Of a stretch of DNA of 64,000 bases, positions 35,278-44,527 are shown one piece after another. The DNA is taken from NCBI RefSeq assembly GCF_900094565.1, contig NZ_FMAF01000005.1, positions 1 through 64,000 of the forward strand. The letters are read 5' to 3'. The notes under the pieces are model-generated. The model had not been told where the DNA came from. It saw only the letters and a program-made list of their open reading frames with translations, and ran no database searches. This DNA is from Martinezella lusitana (GTDB lineage: Bacteria; Pseudomonadota; Alphaproteobacteria; Rhizobiales; Rhizobiaceae). The number at the start of each line of letters is the position of its first letter. Positions within the stretch are counted from its first letter, which is position 1. A program made the translations under genes and the position numbers.

Positions 35278-36073
35278 TCGGCGCGGCGGCTCCGCCGGCC
35301 TCATCATCGCAACGGTTTGCCTTGCCGTCCTGTCTCTCGGGATCGTCGGCGCCTATGGCTGGCTGCGCTACAAGGCGAGCGGCAATGTCGCCGTCGATCA
35401 GGCGTCGCTCTGCCCGGTGGACGGACCTAAGGCGGAAACGGCCATATTGCTCGATGTCACCGATCCGATCTCGGATACGACGGCGCTCGATTTGCGCAAC
35501 CAGTTCCAGAAGATCATCGCCGAAGTGCCGATCGGCGGCGCGGTCGATATCTACGCCCTGACGGAAAAGGAGGGCGAGCTCATCCAGACCTTCCACGGCT
35601 GCAATCCCGGAAGCGGGGCGAACGTCGACGAATGGACCAGCAATCCGCGCCTGGCGCAGGCGCGCTGGGAAAAGGGTTTCCAGAAGCCGCTTGCGGATAT
35701 TGCCGGCAAGCTGAATGTTGGAGAATCCGGCACGCAATCGCCGATCATGGCGGCCATCCAGAAGATCAACCTGGAGGTCTTTGCCGGCGCGGCGGGCGGC
35801 ATGCCGAAACGCCTGTTCGTCGCCTCCGACATGATCGAACACACGACAGCCTTCTCGAACTATCGTGATGGCGCTTCCTACCAAAAGTTCCTGCATAGCC
35901 CCGCCAACGATAGGTTCCGTACGTCACTGGACGGTGTCGCGGTCAAGATTCTTGCCTTTCAAAGGCCGAATATGAAGTTCAGCATGGAGGATCTCGCAAA
36001 CTTCTGGGCGCAGTGGATCAAGGACAATAACGGCCATTTCGACGGGTTCGTGCGATTGGAGGGGATACGCTGA
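35255..36073 (+). CDS. Membrane-anchored VWA-like protein of the stator-like operon (gene B)
   Basis: 272 residues from the TTG at 35255, which follows GGAGAG. Earlier in-frame codons lie inside gene A and give a low-complexity Ser/Arg translation. A very basic N-terminus precedes one helix (residues 13-36). The rest resembles a von Willebrand A fold: strand AILLDVTDPIS (about 63-73), SPIMAAIQK (162-170), KRLFVASDMIEHT (185-197) and VAVKILAF. The MIDAS signature is degenerate (DVTD instead of DxSxS). It is predicted outside the membrane. It overlaps gene C (TGATG). Confidence 0.7.
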   Translation: MARRKRRSRRGGSAGLIIATVCLAVLSLGIVGAYGWLRYKASGNVAVDQASLCPVDGPKAETAILLDVTDPISDTTALDLRNQFQKIIAEVPIGGAVDIYALTEKEGELIQTFHGCNPGSGANVDEWTSNPRLAQARWEKGFQKPLADIAGKLNVGESGTQSPIMAAIQKINLEVFAGAAGGMPKRLFVASDMIEHTTAFSNYRDGASYQKFLHSPANDRFRTSLDGVAVKILAFQRPNMKFSMEDLANFWAQWIKDNNGHFDGFVRLEGIR

Positions 36074-37014
36074 TGGCCGGTACCGAGGCGAGATACGTCA
36101 TTCGAGACTATGGGCCGATGCTCCTCTTCGCATCGGTCACCATCGGCGGCATGATCTTCATCTGGTCGTCGAAGCTCATGGGCTGGTCGCTGCCGATCGT
36201 GACAGGCGTGCCGCTGCTGCTGATGGGCATCTACTTCGTGGTATCGCTGGCCTTCGCCGGATTTCGGCTGCACAACGAGCAGGCCGGCGACAATCTCTAT
36301 TACATGGGTTTCCTCTTCACCCTGTCGAGCCTGGGCGTTTCGCTCTATCTCTTCGCCGGCGAAACATCGATCGAGACCATCGTCCGCAATTTCGGCATCG
36401 CCGTGACCTCGACGATCGCCGGTGTGACGCTGCGCATCCTCTTCAACCAGATGCGGCGCGACCCGATCGACATAGAGCGCAGCGTGCGCCACGAGCTTGC
36501 CGAGATGACCCGGCGGGTGCGCACCGAACTCGACTCCTCGTCGCGCGAGTTCTCCCACTATCGGCGGGTCAGCAATCAGATGCTCTCGGAAGGGTTCGAG
36601 GAGATCGCGCACCAGGCCGAGCGCAACGGCCAGGAGATCAGCAAGATCCTGGAGGTGCTGGCGAAGCAGGCGGTGACCCCGATCAACGATGCGGCGGCAC
36701 AGCTGACGGCAACGACGTCGCAGCTCTCCGATATCATCGGCAAGTTCGGCACCACTGTCGAAAGCGTCGGCAAAAAGCTGGAGGAGATCCGGTCGCCTGA
36801 GGATGTTGTCCGCGCCGAGCTGGCGCCGGCGATTGTCGCCATCAAGGAGATGTCCGAGGCGCAGCTGCAGCCGTTGCGCAATATCGAAGAAGCGCTCAAT
36901 CGCATGGCGGAGGCGATGGGGCAAACGCCGTTGCCGAGGTTGAAAGCCGATGACGGCGGCACCGTATCGAAGGACGAAGCCGTGCCACGAAAACGCTGGT
37001 GGCGCCTATGGTAA
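36073..37014 (+). CDS. MotA/ExbB/ZorA-like membrane channel subunit (gene C)
   Basis: A 313-residue protein with four hydrophobic segments (about 14-34, 38-62, 75-96, 103-124) and a long charged helical tail (130-280) likely to form a cytoplasmic coiled coil. The paired helices YMGFLFTLSSLGVSLYL and FGIAVTSTIAGVTLRILFNQM recall the TM3-TM4 threonine/glycine pattern of proton-channel subunits such as MotA, TolQ, ExbB and ZorA. The next gene encodes a MotB-like partner. Homology is inferred from pattern and context, not from a database match. Confidence 0.65.
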   Translation: MAGTEARYVIRDYGPMLLFASVTIGGMIFIWSSKLMGWSLPIVTGVPLLLMGIYFVVSLAFAGFRLHNEQAGDNLYYMGFLFTLSSLGVSLYLFAGETSIETIVRNFGIAVTSTIAGVTLRILFNQMRRDPIDIERSVRHELAEMTRRVRTELDSSSREFSHYRRVSNQMLSEGFEEIAHQAERNGQEISKILEVLAKQAVTPINDAAAQLTATTSQLSDIIGKFGTTVESVGKKLEEIRSPEDVVRAELAPAIVAIKEMSEAQLQPLRNIEEALNRMAEAMGQTPLPRLKADDGGTVSKDEAVPRKRWWRLW

Positions 37015-38021
37015 CGGAAGCCTCGGACAGCAGGCCGAAACTGGAGCACAAGGGCTATAATCGTGGCCTCATCCTCGGTCTGACGATGGCCGAATCCATG
37101 CTGCTTCTGGTCTTCTGCCTGCTGCTCGTTGCCGCCGCCATGATCTCGGCGGAGAGAAACCGCCGCTACGAGGTCGAGCGCAAGCTCGGGAAAGCCGAGC
37201 AGCAGATCGTCTTGCTGGAGAAGAAGCGGGCCGAGCAGGCAGCGCAGATCGTCCAGTTGCAGTCGAAGCTCGTCTCCGGCGATCTCTCGGCAGCTGACAA
37301 GGCAATCGTGGAGAAGCAATGGCGTGAGCTGGTGCTGGCGCGCGAGACGCTCGACAGCATAGCGAGCGAAGGTGCGACGTCAGCCGATCTGCAAGCGCTT
37401 TCCAAGGTTGCCGCTGTTTTGAAGGAACACGGCGTCTCGCTGACGGTCGCGCCCGATGAGGTCGACAAGCTGCTGGCCGGCAATGCAGGCGGGAAGGGTG
37501 CTCACGACTGGCCACCGATCATCAATCTCGACGATGCCAAGAAGAACTATTTCCAGTCCGGCAGCGCCGAGCTCACCAGCACTTTCGCGCGATTGCTGGA
37601 CACGACGATCACCGACGAAATCGCCAGCAATCTGAGCCTCTATGGCGCCAATATCGTCGAAGTGATCGGCCACACGGACGAACAGCCGATAGCGCGCGAA
37701 AAATCCAATCTCGACGATACGCTGATCAGCGCGATGGACGGCAAGCTGCCGGTATCGGCTTTGCTGCCGGCCGACAATGCCGGGCTTGGGCTCGCCCGCG
37801 CCATCGCGGTCGCCAATGTTCTCAAGGCCAATCCCAAGCTGAAGGATGCCACCATCCTGCCGATGTCCGCAGCGCAATTGATCCTGCCCGGCGATACGAT
37901 CACCTCAGGCCAGCGCGGCGCCGTGGAGTCGCGCCGCCGCATCGAGATCCGCGTGCGCGGCAGAACGATGCCCGTTGCCGTCATCAATGCCGGAACCGCA
38001 CTGCCTGCAGAGGTGCACTGA
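37008..38021 (+). CDS. MotB/ZorB-like OmpA-domain protein (gene D)
   Basis: A 337-residue protein with a single N-terminal helix (about 20-46), a coiled coil (about 50-130) and a C-terminal OmpA/MotB peptidoglycan-binding domain (about 175-325: YFQSGSAELTSTF, VEVIGHTDEQPIA, LARAIAVANVL, ESRRRIEIRVR). The helix reads LGLTMAESMLLLVFCLLL. The position of the proton-binding Asp of MotB (A-D-x-M) appears as A-E-S-M, with Glu29. The ATG at 37008 overlaps the end of gene C (ATGGTAA). It is the last gene of the operon. Confidence 0.75.
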   Translation: MVTEASDSRPKLEHKGYNRGLILGLTMAESMLLLVFCLLLVAAAMISAERNRRYEVERKLGKAEQQIVLLEKKRAEQAAQIVQLQSKLVSGDLSAADKAIVEKQWRELVLARETLDSIASEGATSADLQALSKVAAVLKEHGVSLTVAPDEVDKLLAGNAGGKGAHDWPPIINLDDAKKNYFQSGSAELTSTFARLLDTTITDEIASNLSLYGANIVEVIGHTDEQPIAREKSNLDDTLISAMDGKLPVSALLPADNAGLGLARAIAVANVLKANPKLKDATILPMSAAQLILPGDTITSGQRGAVESRRRIEIRVRGRTMPVAVINAGTALPAEVH

Positions 38022-38040
38022 CGCCGGCTTTGCAGGGGTG

Positions 38041-39663
38041 TCAGCTATGCAGGCCGGGCGCTTCGTGGCCGGTGCGCGCCACATATTCCGTATAGCCGCC
38101 GCCATATTGGTGAACGCCCTCGGGCGTCAGTTCCAGCACGCGATTGGAGAGCGCTGCGAGGAAATGCCGGTCGTGCGAGACGAACAGCATGGTGCCCTCG
38201 TATTGCGACAGTGCCTTGATGAGCATTTCCTTCGTGTCGAGATCCAGATGGTTCGTGGGCTCGTCCAGCACGAGGAGGTTCGGCGGGTTGAAGAGCATGA
38301 TCGCCATGACAAGCCGCGCCTTCTCGCCACCCGACAGCACGCGGCATCTCTTCTCGACATCGTCGCCGGAGAAGCCGAAGCATCCGGCGAGTGCGCGCAG
38401 CGGCCCTTGGCCCGCCTGCGGGAAATCGTGTTCGAGCTGCTGAAACACTGTGCGCTCGCCATCGAGAAGATCCATGGCGTGCTGCGCGAAATAACCCATC
38501 TTGACGCTGGCGCCCAAGGCGACGCTGCCTTCGTCCGGCTGCGTCGAGCCTGCCACCAGCTTCAGCAGGGTGGACTTGCCGGCGCCGTTGATGCCCATGA
38601 TGCACCAGCGCTCTTTACGCCGCACCATGAAATCAAGCCCTTCATAGATGATGCGGCTGCCGTATTTCTTATGGACGTTTTTCAGGTTGACCACGTCTTC
38701 GCCGGAGCGCGGCGCTGGCTGGAATTCGAAGGCGACCGTCTGTCGCCGTTTCGGCGGCTCGACGCGATCGATCTTCTCCAGCTTCTTCACGCGACTCTGC
38801 ACCTGCGACGCGTGCGAGGCGCGCGCCTTGAAGCGCTCGATGAACTTGATTTCCTTGGCAAGCATCGCCTGCTGGCGCTCGAACTGCGCCTGCTGCTGCT
38901 TCTCGTTCTGGGCGCGCTGCTGCTCATAGAACTCATAGTCACCCGAATAGCTGGTGAGGTTGCCGCCATCGATTTCGATGATCTTGGTGACGATGCGGTT
39001 CATGAACTCGCGGTCGTGCGAGGTCATCAGCAATGCGCCCTCGTAGCCCTTCAGGAAGGACTCCAGCCAGATCAGGCTTTCGAGATCCAGATGGTTGCTC
39101 GGTTCGTCGAGCAACATGACGTCGGGGCGCATCAGGAGAATGCGGGCCAGCGCCACGCGCATCTTCCAGCCGCCCGAAAGCGCGCCGACATCGCCTTCCA
39201 TCATTTCCTGGCTGAAGCTCAAGCCATCAAGCACTTCGCGGGCGCGGCCTTCCAGCGCATAGCCGTCAAGCTCCTCGTAGCGCGCCTGCACCTCGCCATA
39301 GCGTTCGATGATCCTGTCCATATCGTCGGCCTGATCGGGATCGACCATGGCTGCTTCGAGCTCGCGCAATTCTGCGGCGACAATGCTCACAGGCCCGGCT
39401 CCTTCCATTACTTCGGCGACGGCGCTGCGGCCTGCCATCTCGCCGACATCCTGGTTGAAGTAACCGATGGTGACGCCCTTATCGGCCGAGACTTGCCCCT
39501 CATCGGGCTGTTCCTGTCCGGTGATCATCCGAAAAAGCGTCGTCTTGCCGGCGCCATTGGGGCCGACGAGCCCGACACTCTCGCCCCGGTTGAGCGCGGC
39601 GGACGCCTCGATGAAGAGGATGCGATGGCTGTTCTGCTTACTGATGTTTTCTATACGGATCAT
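38041..39663 (-). CDS. ABC-F family ATP-binding protein
   Basis: A 540-residue soluble protein with two ABC ATPase domains and no membrane segment, so an ABC-F translation factor or resistance-type ATPase rather than a transporter. NBD1 has Walker A GPNGAGKTTL and signature LSGGWKMR. NBD2 has GINGAGKSTL and LSGGEKAR. The charged interdomain linker contains E-Q-Q-R-A-Q-N-E-K-Q-Q-Q. It is closest in layout to YbiT/EttA-type proteins, which act on stalled ribosomes. It is convergent with the stator-like operon, 19 bp away. Confidence 0.93.
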   Translation of the reverse strand: MIRIENISKQNSHRILFIEASAALNRGESVGLVGPNGAGKTTLFRMITGQEQPDEGQVSADKGVTIGYFNQDVGEMAGRSAVAEVMEGAGPVSIVAAELRELEAAMVDPDQADDMDRIIERYGEVQARYEELDGYALEGRAREVLDGLSFSQEMMEGDVGALSGGWKMRVALARILLMRPDVMLLDEPSNHLDLESLIWLESFLKGYEGALLMTSHDREFMNRIVTKIIEIDGGNLTSYSGDYEFYEQQRAQNEKQQQAQFERQQAMLAKEIKFIERFKARASHASQVQSRVKKLEKIDRVEPPKRRQTVAFEFQPAPRSGEDVVNLKNVHKKYGSRIIYEGLDFMVRRKERWCIMGINGAGKSTLLKLVAGSTQPDEGSVALGASVKMGYFAQHAMDLLDGERTVFQQLEHDFPQAGQGPLRALAGCFGFSGDDVEKRCRVLSGGEKARLVMAIMLFNPPNLLVLDEPTNHLDLDTKEMLIKALSQYEGTMLFVSHDRHFLAALSNRVLELTPEGVHQYGGGYTEYVARTGHEAPGLHS

Positions 39664-39777
39664 GTCTACGAGAGGCCCAAAGAATAAGTTTCGGGGCCTT
39701 ATGCCACGGGTTGGCGGCTCTGTCGCAGGTTTTTAGCCATGTGATCGCAGGATGTGTGCCCGCGCAGCGGCTGCGTA

Positions 39778-39933
39778 ATGAAATTCACGCCCGATCAACG
39801 ATCCGCCAGCGACCTTCTCTACATCTCTGCGACGAATGGAGCTCCTGCGGGCGTTCCATCTGCCGTAAACGGCGTGGTGCCCATGCAATACGACAGGACG
39901 AACCACAAGTTCTGGATAAATGACGGCGGCTGA
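39778..39933 (+). pseudogene. Short ORF resembling the tail end of a phage or structural protein
   Basis: A 51-codon frame, too short to be clear, but with protein-like content: SASDLLYISATNGAPAGVP, then VPMQYDRTNHKFWINDGG. The P-x-G-V-P...V-P-x-x-Y-D-x-T-N-x-K pattern recurs near the ends of phage tail and structural proteins. There is no strong ribosome-binding site and no phage genes nearby. It is either a remnant or a small orphan gene. Confidence 0.3.
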
Positions 39934-39994
39934 GGGGTATCACCCTGAATTGACGTCATCCGGACGTGAAAGTGGCTGAGAGAAATATACAATG

Positions 39995-40019
39995 GGCCCC
40001 GCGACTTTCGTGCGGGGCC
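39995..40019 (-). terminator. Hairpin downstream of nrdJ
   Basis: A perfect 8-bp stem, GGCCCCGC (39995-40002) with GCGGGGCC (40012-40019), has a 9-nt loop and lies 29 bp after the nrdJ stop on the minus strand. Only a weakly T-rich sequence (ATTGTATATTTCT) follows on that strand. Confidence 0.55.
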
Positions 40020-40047
40020 TATCAGACAACTAATTAAATCGAGGCGC

Positions 40048-43000
40048 TCAGCTGCAGCCGCTCGTCGCGCCACAAGTGTCGCACTTCTCGCAAGTCCCGT
40101 TCCGCACCATCGTGAAGTTCTGGCATTCCGTGCACATGTTGCCGGTGTAGCCCTGCATGATGGAGCGGGCGCGGCGTTCGGATTCGAGCTTCTTGGCTTC
40201 CGTCTTCGCAGCCGCTGCGTCGCTCGCAGCCTTGTCGGTGAAGAGGCCGGTGGATTCGGCGACTTCGCTGACAACTTCTTCCGCAATCTCTTCGGCCAGT
40301 TCCTTGGCGCGCTCCTCATAGTCGCGCTTGAAGGCGACGACTTCGGAGGTGGAGATGGCGGTCGCCGGTTCCAGCTTGCGCACCGTGTTGCCGGCAAAAG
40401 CCGTGACTGTCGCGAGCGAGGCGGCGCGTGCCGGGGCGGCTGTCGCCGCACCCTTCACCTCGGCTGCGGAGCGCTCGCCTGATGTTGGAACCAGCGTCGG
40501 CTTGTAGCCGCGGGTCAGGCCCTTGGAGAAGACATCGGCCTTGCCTTCCGATACGCCGCGGCCAAGTGCCGTGTTGTTGAAGTCGGACGTATCGACATGG
40601 GCGAGGTCGTGACGGCCGAGATAGGAGATGGCCAGTTCACGGAACACATAGTCGAGGATCGACGTGGCGTTCTTGATCGCGTCGTTGCCGGTGACGATGC
40701 CGGCCGGCTCGAACTTGGTGAAGGTGAAGGCGTCGACATATTCCTCGAGCGGCACGCCGTATTGCAGGCCGAGCGAGACCGAGATCGCGAAGTTGTTGAT
40801 GAAGGCGCGCAGCGCCGAACCTTCCTTGTTCATGTCGAGGAAGATTTCGCCAAGGCGGCCGTCGTCATATTCGCCGGTGCGCAGGAAGATGGTGTGTCCG
40901 CCGATCTTGGCCTTCTGGGTGTAGCCCTTGCGGCGACCCGGCAGCTTCTCTTGCGTGCGTATGACCTTTTCGATCACGCGCTCGACGATCTTCTCGGTGA
41001 TGGTGACGGCCTGGGCGGCAGCCGGAGCCTGCAGGAATTCCTCCATCGCATCCTCGTCGCTGTCGTCCTCGATCAGCGAGGCGTTCAGCGGCTGGCTGAG
41101 CTTGGAGCCGTCGCGATAGAGCGCGTTCGCCTTGAGGCCGAGCTTCCAGGACAGCATGTATGCGTTCTTGCAATCCTCGACGGTTGCTTCGTTCGCCATG
41201 TTGATCGTCTTGGAGATGGCGCCAGAGATGAAGGGCTGGGCAGCCGCCATCATGCGGATATGGCTTTCGACCGAAAGGTAGCGCTTGCCGATCTTGCCGC
41301 AGGGATTGGCGCAATCGAAGACGGCGAGGTGCTCGTTCTTCAGGAACGGGGCGCCTTCGAGCGTCATCGCACCGCAGACATGGATGTTGGCGGCCTCGAT
41401 GTCCTTCTTGGAGAAGCCGAGATGGTCAAGCAGGCTGAAGCTGATGTCGGCCATCTGCTCGTCGGAAACCTTCAGCACGCCCTTCATGAAGTCGGCGCCG
41501 AGCGTCCACTGGTTGAAGACGAACTTGATGTCGAAGGCGCTCTTGAGGGCAGCGTTGACGGCGTCGATCTTCTCGTCTGTGAAGCCCTTGGCCTTCAGCG
41601 TCGAGGGGTTGACGGCCGGAGCCTGGTTCAGGTTGCCATGGCCGACGGCATAGGCCTCGATCTCGGCGAGCTGGCTTTCGGAATAGCCGAGTGCACGCAG
41701 CGCTTCCGGAACGGCACGGTTGATGATCTTGAAATAGCCGCCGCCGGCGAGCTTCTTGAACTTCACCAGCGCGAAGTCGGGCTCGATGCCGGTCGTGTCG
41801 CAATCCATGACGAGGCCGATCGTGCCGGTCGGCGCGATCACGGTCGCCTGGGCATTGCGGTAGCCATGCTTCTCGCCGAGTTCCAGCGCCTTGTCCCAGG
41901 CAGCCTTGGCATGGGCAACGAGATCCTTTTCCGGGTTCTCGGAGTGGATCAGCGCCACCGGATTGACCGACAGGCCCTCATAGCCTGAGGTCTCGCCGTA
42001 GGCGGCGCGACGGTGGTTGCGGATGACGCGCAGCATATTCTCGCGATTCGGCTTGAACATCGGGAATGTCCCGAGTTCGGAGGCCATTTCGGCCGAGGTC
42101 GCATAGGCGACGCCGGTCATGATCGCCGTCAGCGAGCCGGCGATGGCGCGGGCTTCGTCGCTATCATAGGGAATGCCCGACGACATCAGCAGGCCGCCGA
42201 TGTTGGCGTAGCCTAGGCCGAGCGTGCGATATTCATAGGAAAGCTCGGCGATCCGGCGCGACGGGAACTGCGCCATCATCACGGAGACTTCGAGAACGAC
42301 GGTCCAGAGGCGGACGGCATGTTCGTAATCGGCGATGTTGATGCGCTTCGTCGCCGCGTCCTTGAAGGTCATCAGGTTCAGCGAAGCAAGGTTGCAGGCG
42401 GTGTCGTCGAGGAACATGTATTCCGAGCACGGGTTGGATGCGCGGATCGGGCCGGCAGCCGGGCTGGTGTGCCAGTCGTTCATCGTCGTGTTGAAATGCA
42501 GGCCCGGGTCGGCCGATGCCCATGCGGCATAGGAGATCGATTCCCAGAGGTCGCGGGCCTTCAGCGTCTTGATGACCTTGCCGTCCTTGCGTGCCGTCAG
42601 GTTCCAGTCGCCATCGTTCTCGACGGCGCGCAGGAAGTCGTCCTTGATCGAGACTGAGTTGTTGGAGTTCTGGCCCGATACGGTGAGATAGGCTTCCGAA
42701 TCCCAGTCGGTATCATAGGTCTTGAACTCGAGATCCTTGTAGCCCTGGCGAGCGAACTGGATGACGCGCTGGACGTAGTTTTCCGGAACCTGATCCTTCT
42801 TGGCGGCGCGGATTTCGCGCTTCAGGGCAGGGTTCTTGGCCGGATCGAAGCAATTGTCGCTGTCGCCTTCGCAATTGACCGTGGCCTTCATGATCGCCTT
42901 CAGGTGCTTGGCGACGATCTTCGAGCCGGTCACGAGAGCGGCAACCTTCTGCTCTTCCTTGACCTTCCAGTTGATGTATTCCTCGATATCCGGGTGGTCG

Positions 43001-43854
43001 ATGTCGACGACGACCATCTTGGCGGCGCGGCGCGTCGTGCCGCCCGACTTGATGGCGCCTGCAGCGCGGTCGCCGATCTTCAAGAAGCTCATCAGGCCGG
43101 AGGAACGGCCGCCGCCGGACAGCTTTTCGCCTTCGCCGCGCAGCAGCGAGAAGTTCGAGCCGGTGCCGGAGCCGTATTTGAAGAGGCGGGCTTCGCGAAC
43201 CCACAGGTCCATGATGCCACCTTCGTTGACGAGGTCGTCCTCGACGGACTGGATGAAGCAGGCATGTGGCTGCGGATGCTCATAGGCCGACTTGGACTTG
43301 GTGATCTTGCCGGTGAAGGGGTCGACATAGAAGTGGCCCTGGCCGGGGCCGTCGATGCCGTAGGCCCAGTGCATGCCGGTGTTGAACCACTGCGGAGAGT
43401 TCGGCGCGACGCGCTGGGTGGCAAGCATATAAGCGAGCTCGTCCTGGAAAGCGGAGGCGTCTTCCTCGGACGAGAAATAGCCGCCCTTCCAGCCCCAGTA
43501 GGTCCAGGTGCCGGCCAGACGGTCGAAAACCTGGCGCGCGTCGGTTTCGGAGCCGGTCTGGCTCTCCTTTGGAAGGTCCTTCATGGCAGCTTCATCGGGC
43601 ACGGAACGCCACAGGAATGAAGGAACGTCGTTTTCCTCGACTCGTTTCAGCTTGGCGGGCACGCCGGCCTTGCGGAAGTACTTCTGCGCCAGAATGTCGG
43701 CGGCAACCTGCGAGAACTGTGCGGGCACATCGATATTCTCGAGGCGGAACACGATCGAGCCGTCGGGGTTCTTGATCTCGCTGGTCGCTTTGCGGAATTC
43801 GATATCCGCGTAGGGTGACTGACCGGCCTTCGTAAAGCGACGTTCGATGCGCAT
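40048..43854 (-). CDS. nrdJ: Vitamin B12-dependent ribonucleotide reductase (class II)
   Basis: A 1268-residue adenosylcobalamin-dependent reductase that makes deoxyribonucleotides with or without oxygen. The large NrdJ form is recognised from the N-terminal [20 protein letters not shown], the active-site region [20 protein letters not shown], and the C-terminal cysteine cluster (CTECQNF...[14 protein letters not shown]). A Lys/Glu/Ala-rich linker precedes the cysteine tail. The start at 43854 is chosen over 43902 because the extension is Arg-rich and lacks the family start. A long, unusual upstream region with NrdR-box-like sites precedes it. Confidence 0.97.
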   Translation of the reverse strand: MRIERRFTKAGQSPYADIEFRKATSEIKNPDGSIVFRLENIDVPAQFSQVAADILAQKYFRKAGVPAKLKRVEENDVPSFLWRSVPDEAAMKDLPKESQTGSETDARQVFDRLAGTWTYWGWKGGYFSSEEDASAFQDELAYMLATQRVAPNSPQWFNTGMHWAYGIDGPGQGHFYVDPFTGKITKSKSAYEHPQPHACFIQSVEDDLVNEGGIMDLWVREARLFKYGSGTGSNFSLLRGEGEKLSGGGRSSGLMSFLKIGDRAAGAIKSGGTTRRAAKMVVVDIDHPDIEEYINWKVKEEQKVAALVTGSKIVAKHLKAIMKATVNCEGDSDNCFDPAKNPALKREIRAAKKDQVPENYVQRVIQFARQGYKDLEFKTYDTDWDSEAYLTVSGQNSNNSVSIKDDFLRAVENDGDWNLTARKDGKVIKTLKARDLWESISYAAWASADPGLHFNTTMNDWHTSPAAGPIRASNPCSEYMFLDDTACNLASLNLMTFKDAATKRINIADYEHAVRLWTVVLEVSVMMAQFPSRRIAELSYEYRTLGLGYANIGGLLMSSGIPYDSDEARAIAGSLTAIMTGVAYATSAEMASELGTFPMFKPNRENMLRVIRNHRRAAYGETSGYEGLSVNPVALIHSENPEKDLVAHAKAAWDKALELGEKHGYRNAQATVIAPTGTIGLVMDCDTTGIEPDFALVKFKKLAGGGYFKIINRAVPEALRALGYSESQLAEIEAYAVGHGNLNQAPAVNPSTLKAKGFTDEKIDAVNAALKSAFDIKFVFNQWTLGADFMKGVLKVSDEQMADISFSLLDHLGFSKKDIEAANIHVCGAMTLEGAPFLKNEHLAVFDCANPCGKIGKRYLSVESHIRMMAAAQPFISGAISKTINMANEATVEDCKNAYMLSWKLGLKANALYRDGSKLSQPLNASLIEDDSDEDAMEEFLQAPAAAQAVTITEKIVERVIEKVIRTQEKLPGRRKGYTQKAKIGGHTIFLRTGEYDDGRLGEIFLDMNKEGSALRAFINNFAISVSLGLQYGVPLEEYVDAFTFTKFEPAGIVTGNDAIKNATSILDYVFRELAISYLGRHDLAHVDTSDFNNTALGRGVSEGKADVFSKGLTRGYKPTLVPTSGERSAAEVKGAATAAPARAASLATVTAFAGNTVRKLEPATAISTSEVVAFKRDYEERAKELAEEIAEEVVSEVAESTGLFTDKAASDAAAAKTEAKKLESERRARSIMQGYTGNMCTECQNFTMVRNGTCEKCDTCGATSGCS

Positions 43855-43907
43855 GGTCCCAATCCTCGTTCGTTGGCGCGCCCATGAGAGAGCAGGGCGC
43901 AAAAATC

Positions 43908-43973
43908 CTAATCCGGCCTCGCGATTTCAACGCGCAGCCAGTCTTCAATCCGCTTTCTGACAGGAGGTGTCAT
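43908..43973 (-). CDS. Possible 21-residue leader ORF upstream of nrdJ
   Basis: Encodes [21 protein letters not shown]. Its ATG has AGGAGAG about 9 bp upstream, a better ribosome-binding site than many genes here. It ends 53 bp before nrdJ. It could be a regulatory leader peptide or chance. Confidence 0.25.
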   Translation of the reverse strand: MTPPVRKRIEDWLRVEIARPD

Positions 43974-44015
43974 CCGGAGATGCTCTCCTGTATCTTGTGG
44001 TGATGGTGGCTGTAA

Positions 44016-44031
44016 ACACTAAATATAGTAT
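44016..44031. promoter_or_regulatory. NrdR-box-like site upstream of nrdJ
   Basis: The 16-mer ACACTAAATATAGTAT matches 14 of 16 positions of the published NrdR box consensus (acaCwAtATaTwGtgt). It lies about 160 bp upstream of nrdJ. NrdR represses ribonucleotide reductase genes in response to dATP/ATP. Tandem boxes are typical, but here the second lies 496 bp away. Confidence 0.65.
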
Positions 44032-44367
44032 TAACAGCTTATTGCCGCCAGTCCCCGCACACATTTTTTGGCAGCATCGATATCGGCACAAAAACCCTCA
44101 CGGCGGCCACCGATCATGGTGCATCGCCCTGAATCCAAATCCGATTTCGAGTTGAGGACCAGCCCTCGTAATTCCATCCGGTCCAGTCGCCGCCGCAACG
44201 TCGTCCATTAACTTTGAAAGACCCGATTTCGTCAAGGGGTGGTTTGAAATGGATTGTTAACCACAATATCTTGTGGGCTTGGCTGTGGAAACTGGGGAAA
44301 TGTCAGGAGATCAAAGGATTCAACAACTTGGAGGCGGACGCTCGCCCATCGCTGGATCGGGGATGCG

Positions 44368-44484
44368 ATGAAATCCGTTGCTGCAGGGGTCAAACGCGAC
44401 AATATTGTGACCGTGACCCTGAAACCATTGGCGACGAGGCAAAAGCATGCCGTGGTGTCTTATGATTCGCTGGGAAAGCCTTGA
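44368..44484 (+). CDS. Possible 38-residue ORF opposite the nrdJ leader
   Basis: Encodes a basic peptide beginning MKSVAAGVKRDNIVTVTLKP. GGGGA lies about 5 bp before the ATG at 44368. No family is recognised and coding evidence is thin. It may simply be open by chance in this long gap. Confidence 0.2.
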   Translation: MKSVAAGVKRDNIVTVTLKPLATRQKHAVVSYDSLGKP

Positions 44485-44511
44485 ATCGCACATGTTCTCA
44501 TCGTCTGGCCT

Positions 44512-44527
44512 CCACTAAATATAGTGG
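44512..44527. promoter_or_regulatory. Second NrdR-box-like site
   Basis: CCACTAAATATAGTGG is nearly palindromic and shares the 13-mer CACTAAATATAGT with the site at 44016-44031. It overlaps the T-rich tail of the gpt terminator on the minus strand, so part of the match could come from that structure. Confidence 0.45.

Larger units (their letters stand above)
39664..40047. other. Intergenic region between the ABC-F gene and nrdJ
   Basis: This 384-bp region is upstream of the ABC-F gene and downstream of nrdJ. It contains a plus-strand 51-codon open frame (39778-39933) and a hairpin at 39995-40019. I see nothing else that can be supported. Confidence 0.4.

Noticed and set aside
36073..38021. 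Complete Zorya defence system
   Set aside because: Genes C and D resemble ZorA/ZorB in layout, but no ZorC, ZorD helicase or ZorE nuclease gene is next to them, so calling it Zorya would go beyond the sequence.
37975..39687. 570-codon open frame on the plus strand opposite the ABC-F gene
   Set aside because: The minus strand encodes a complete ABC-F protein with both Walker motifs. The antisense frame is a GC-bias shadow with no recognisable domain.
40597..41988. 463-codon open frame antisense to nrdJ
   Set aside because: It is fully inside nrdJ and its translation is rich in Asp, Gly, His and Arg, as expected for an antisense shadow of high-GC coding DNA.
44251..44295. DnaA-box cluster as a replication origin
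   Set aside because: Only one near-match (TTAACCACA) and two poor ones are present, with no dnaA, hemE or parAB neighbours. It is kept only as part of an unassigned region.
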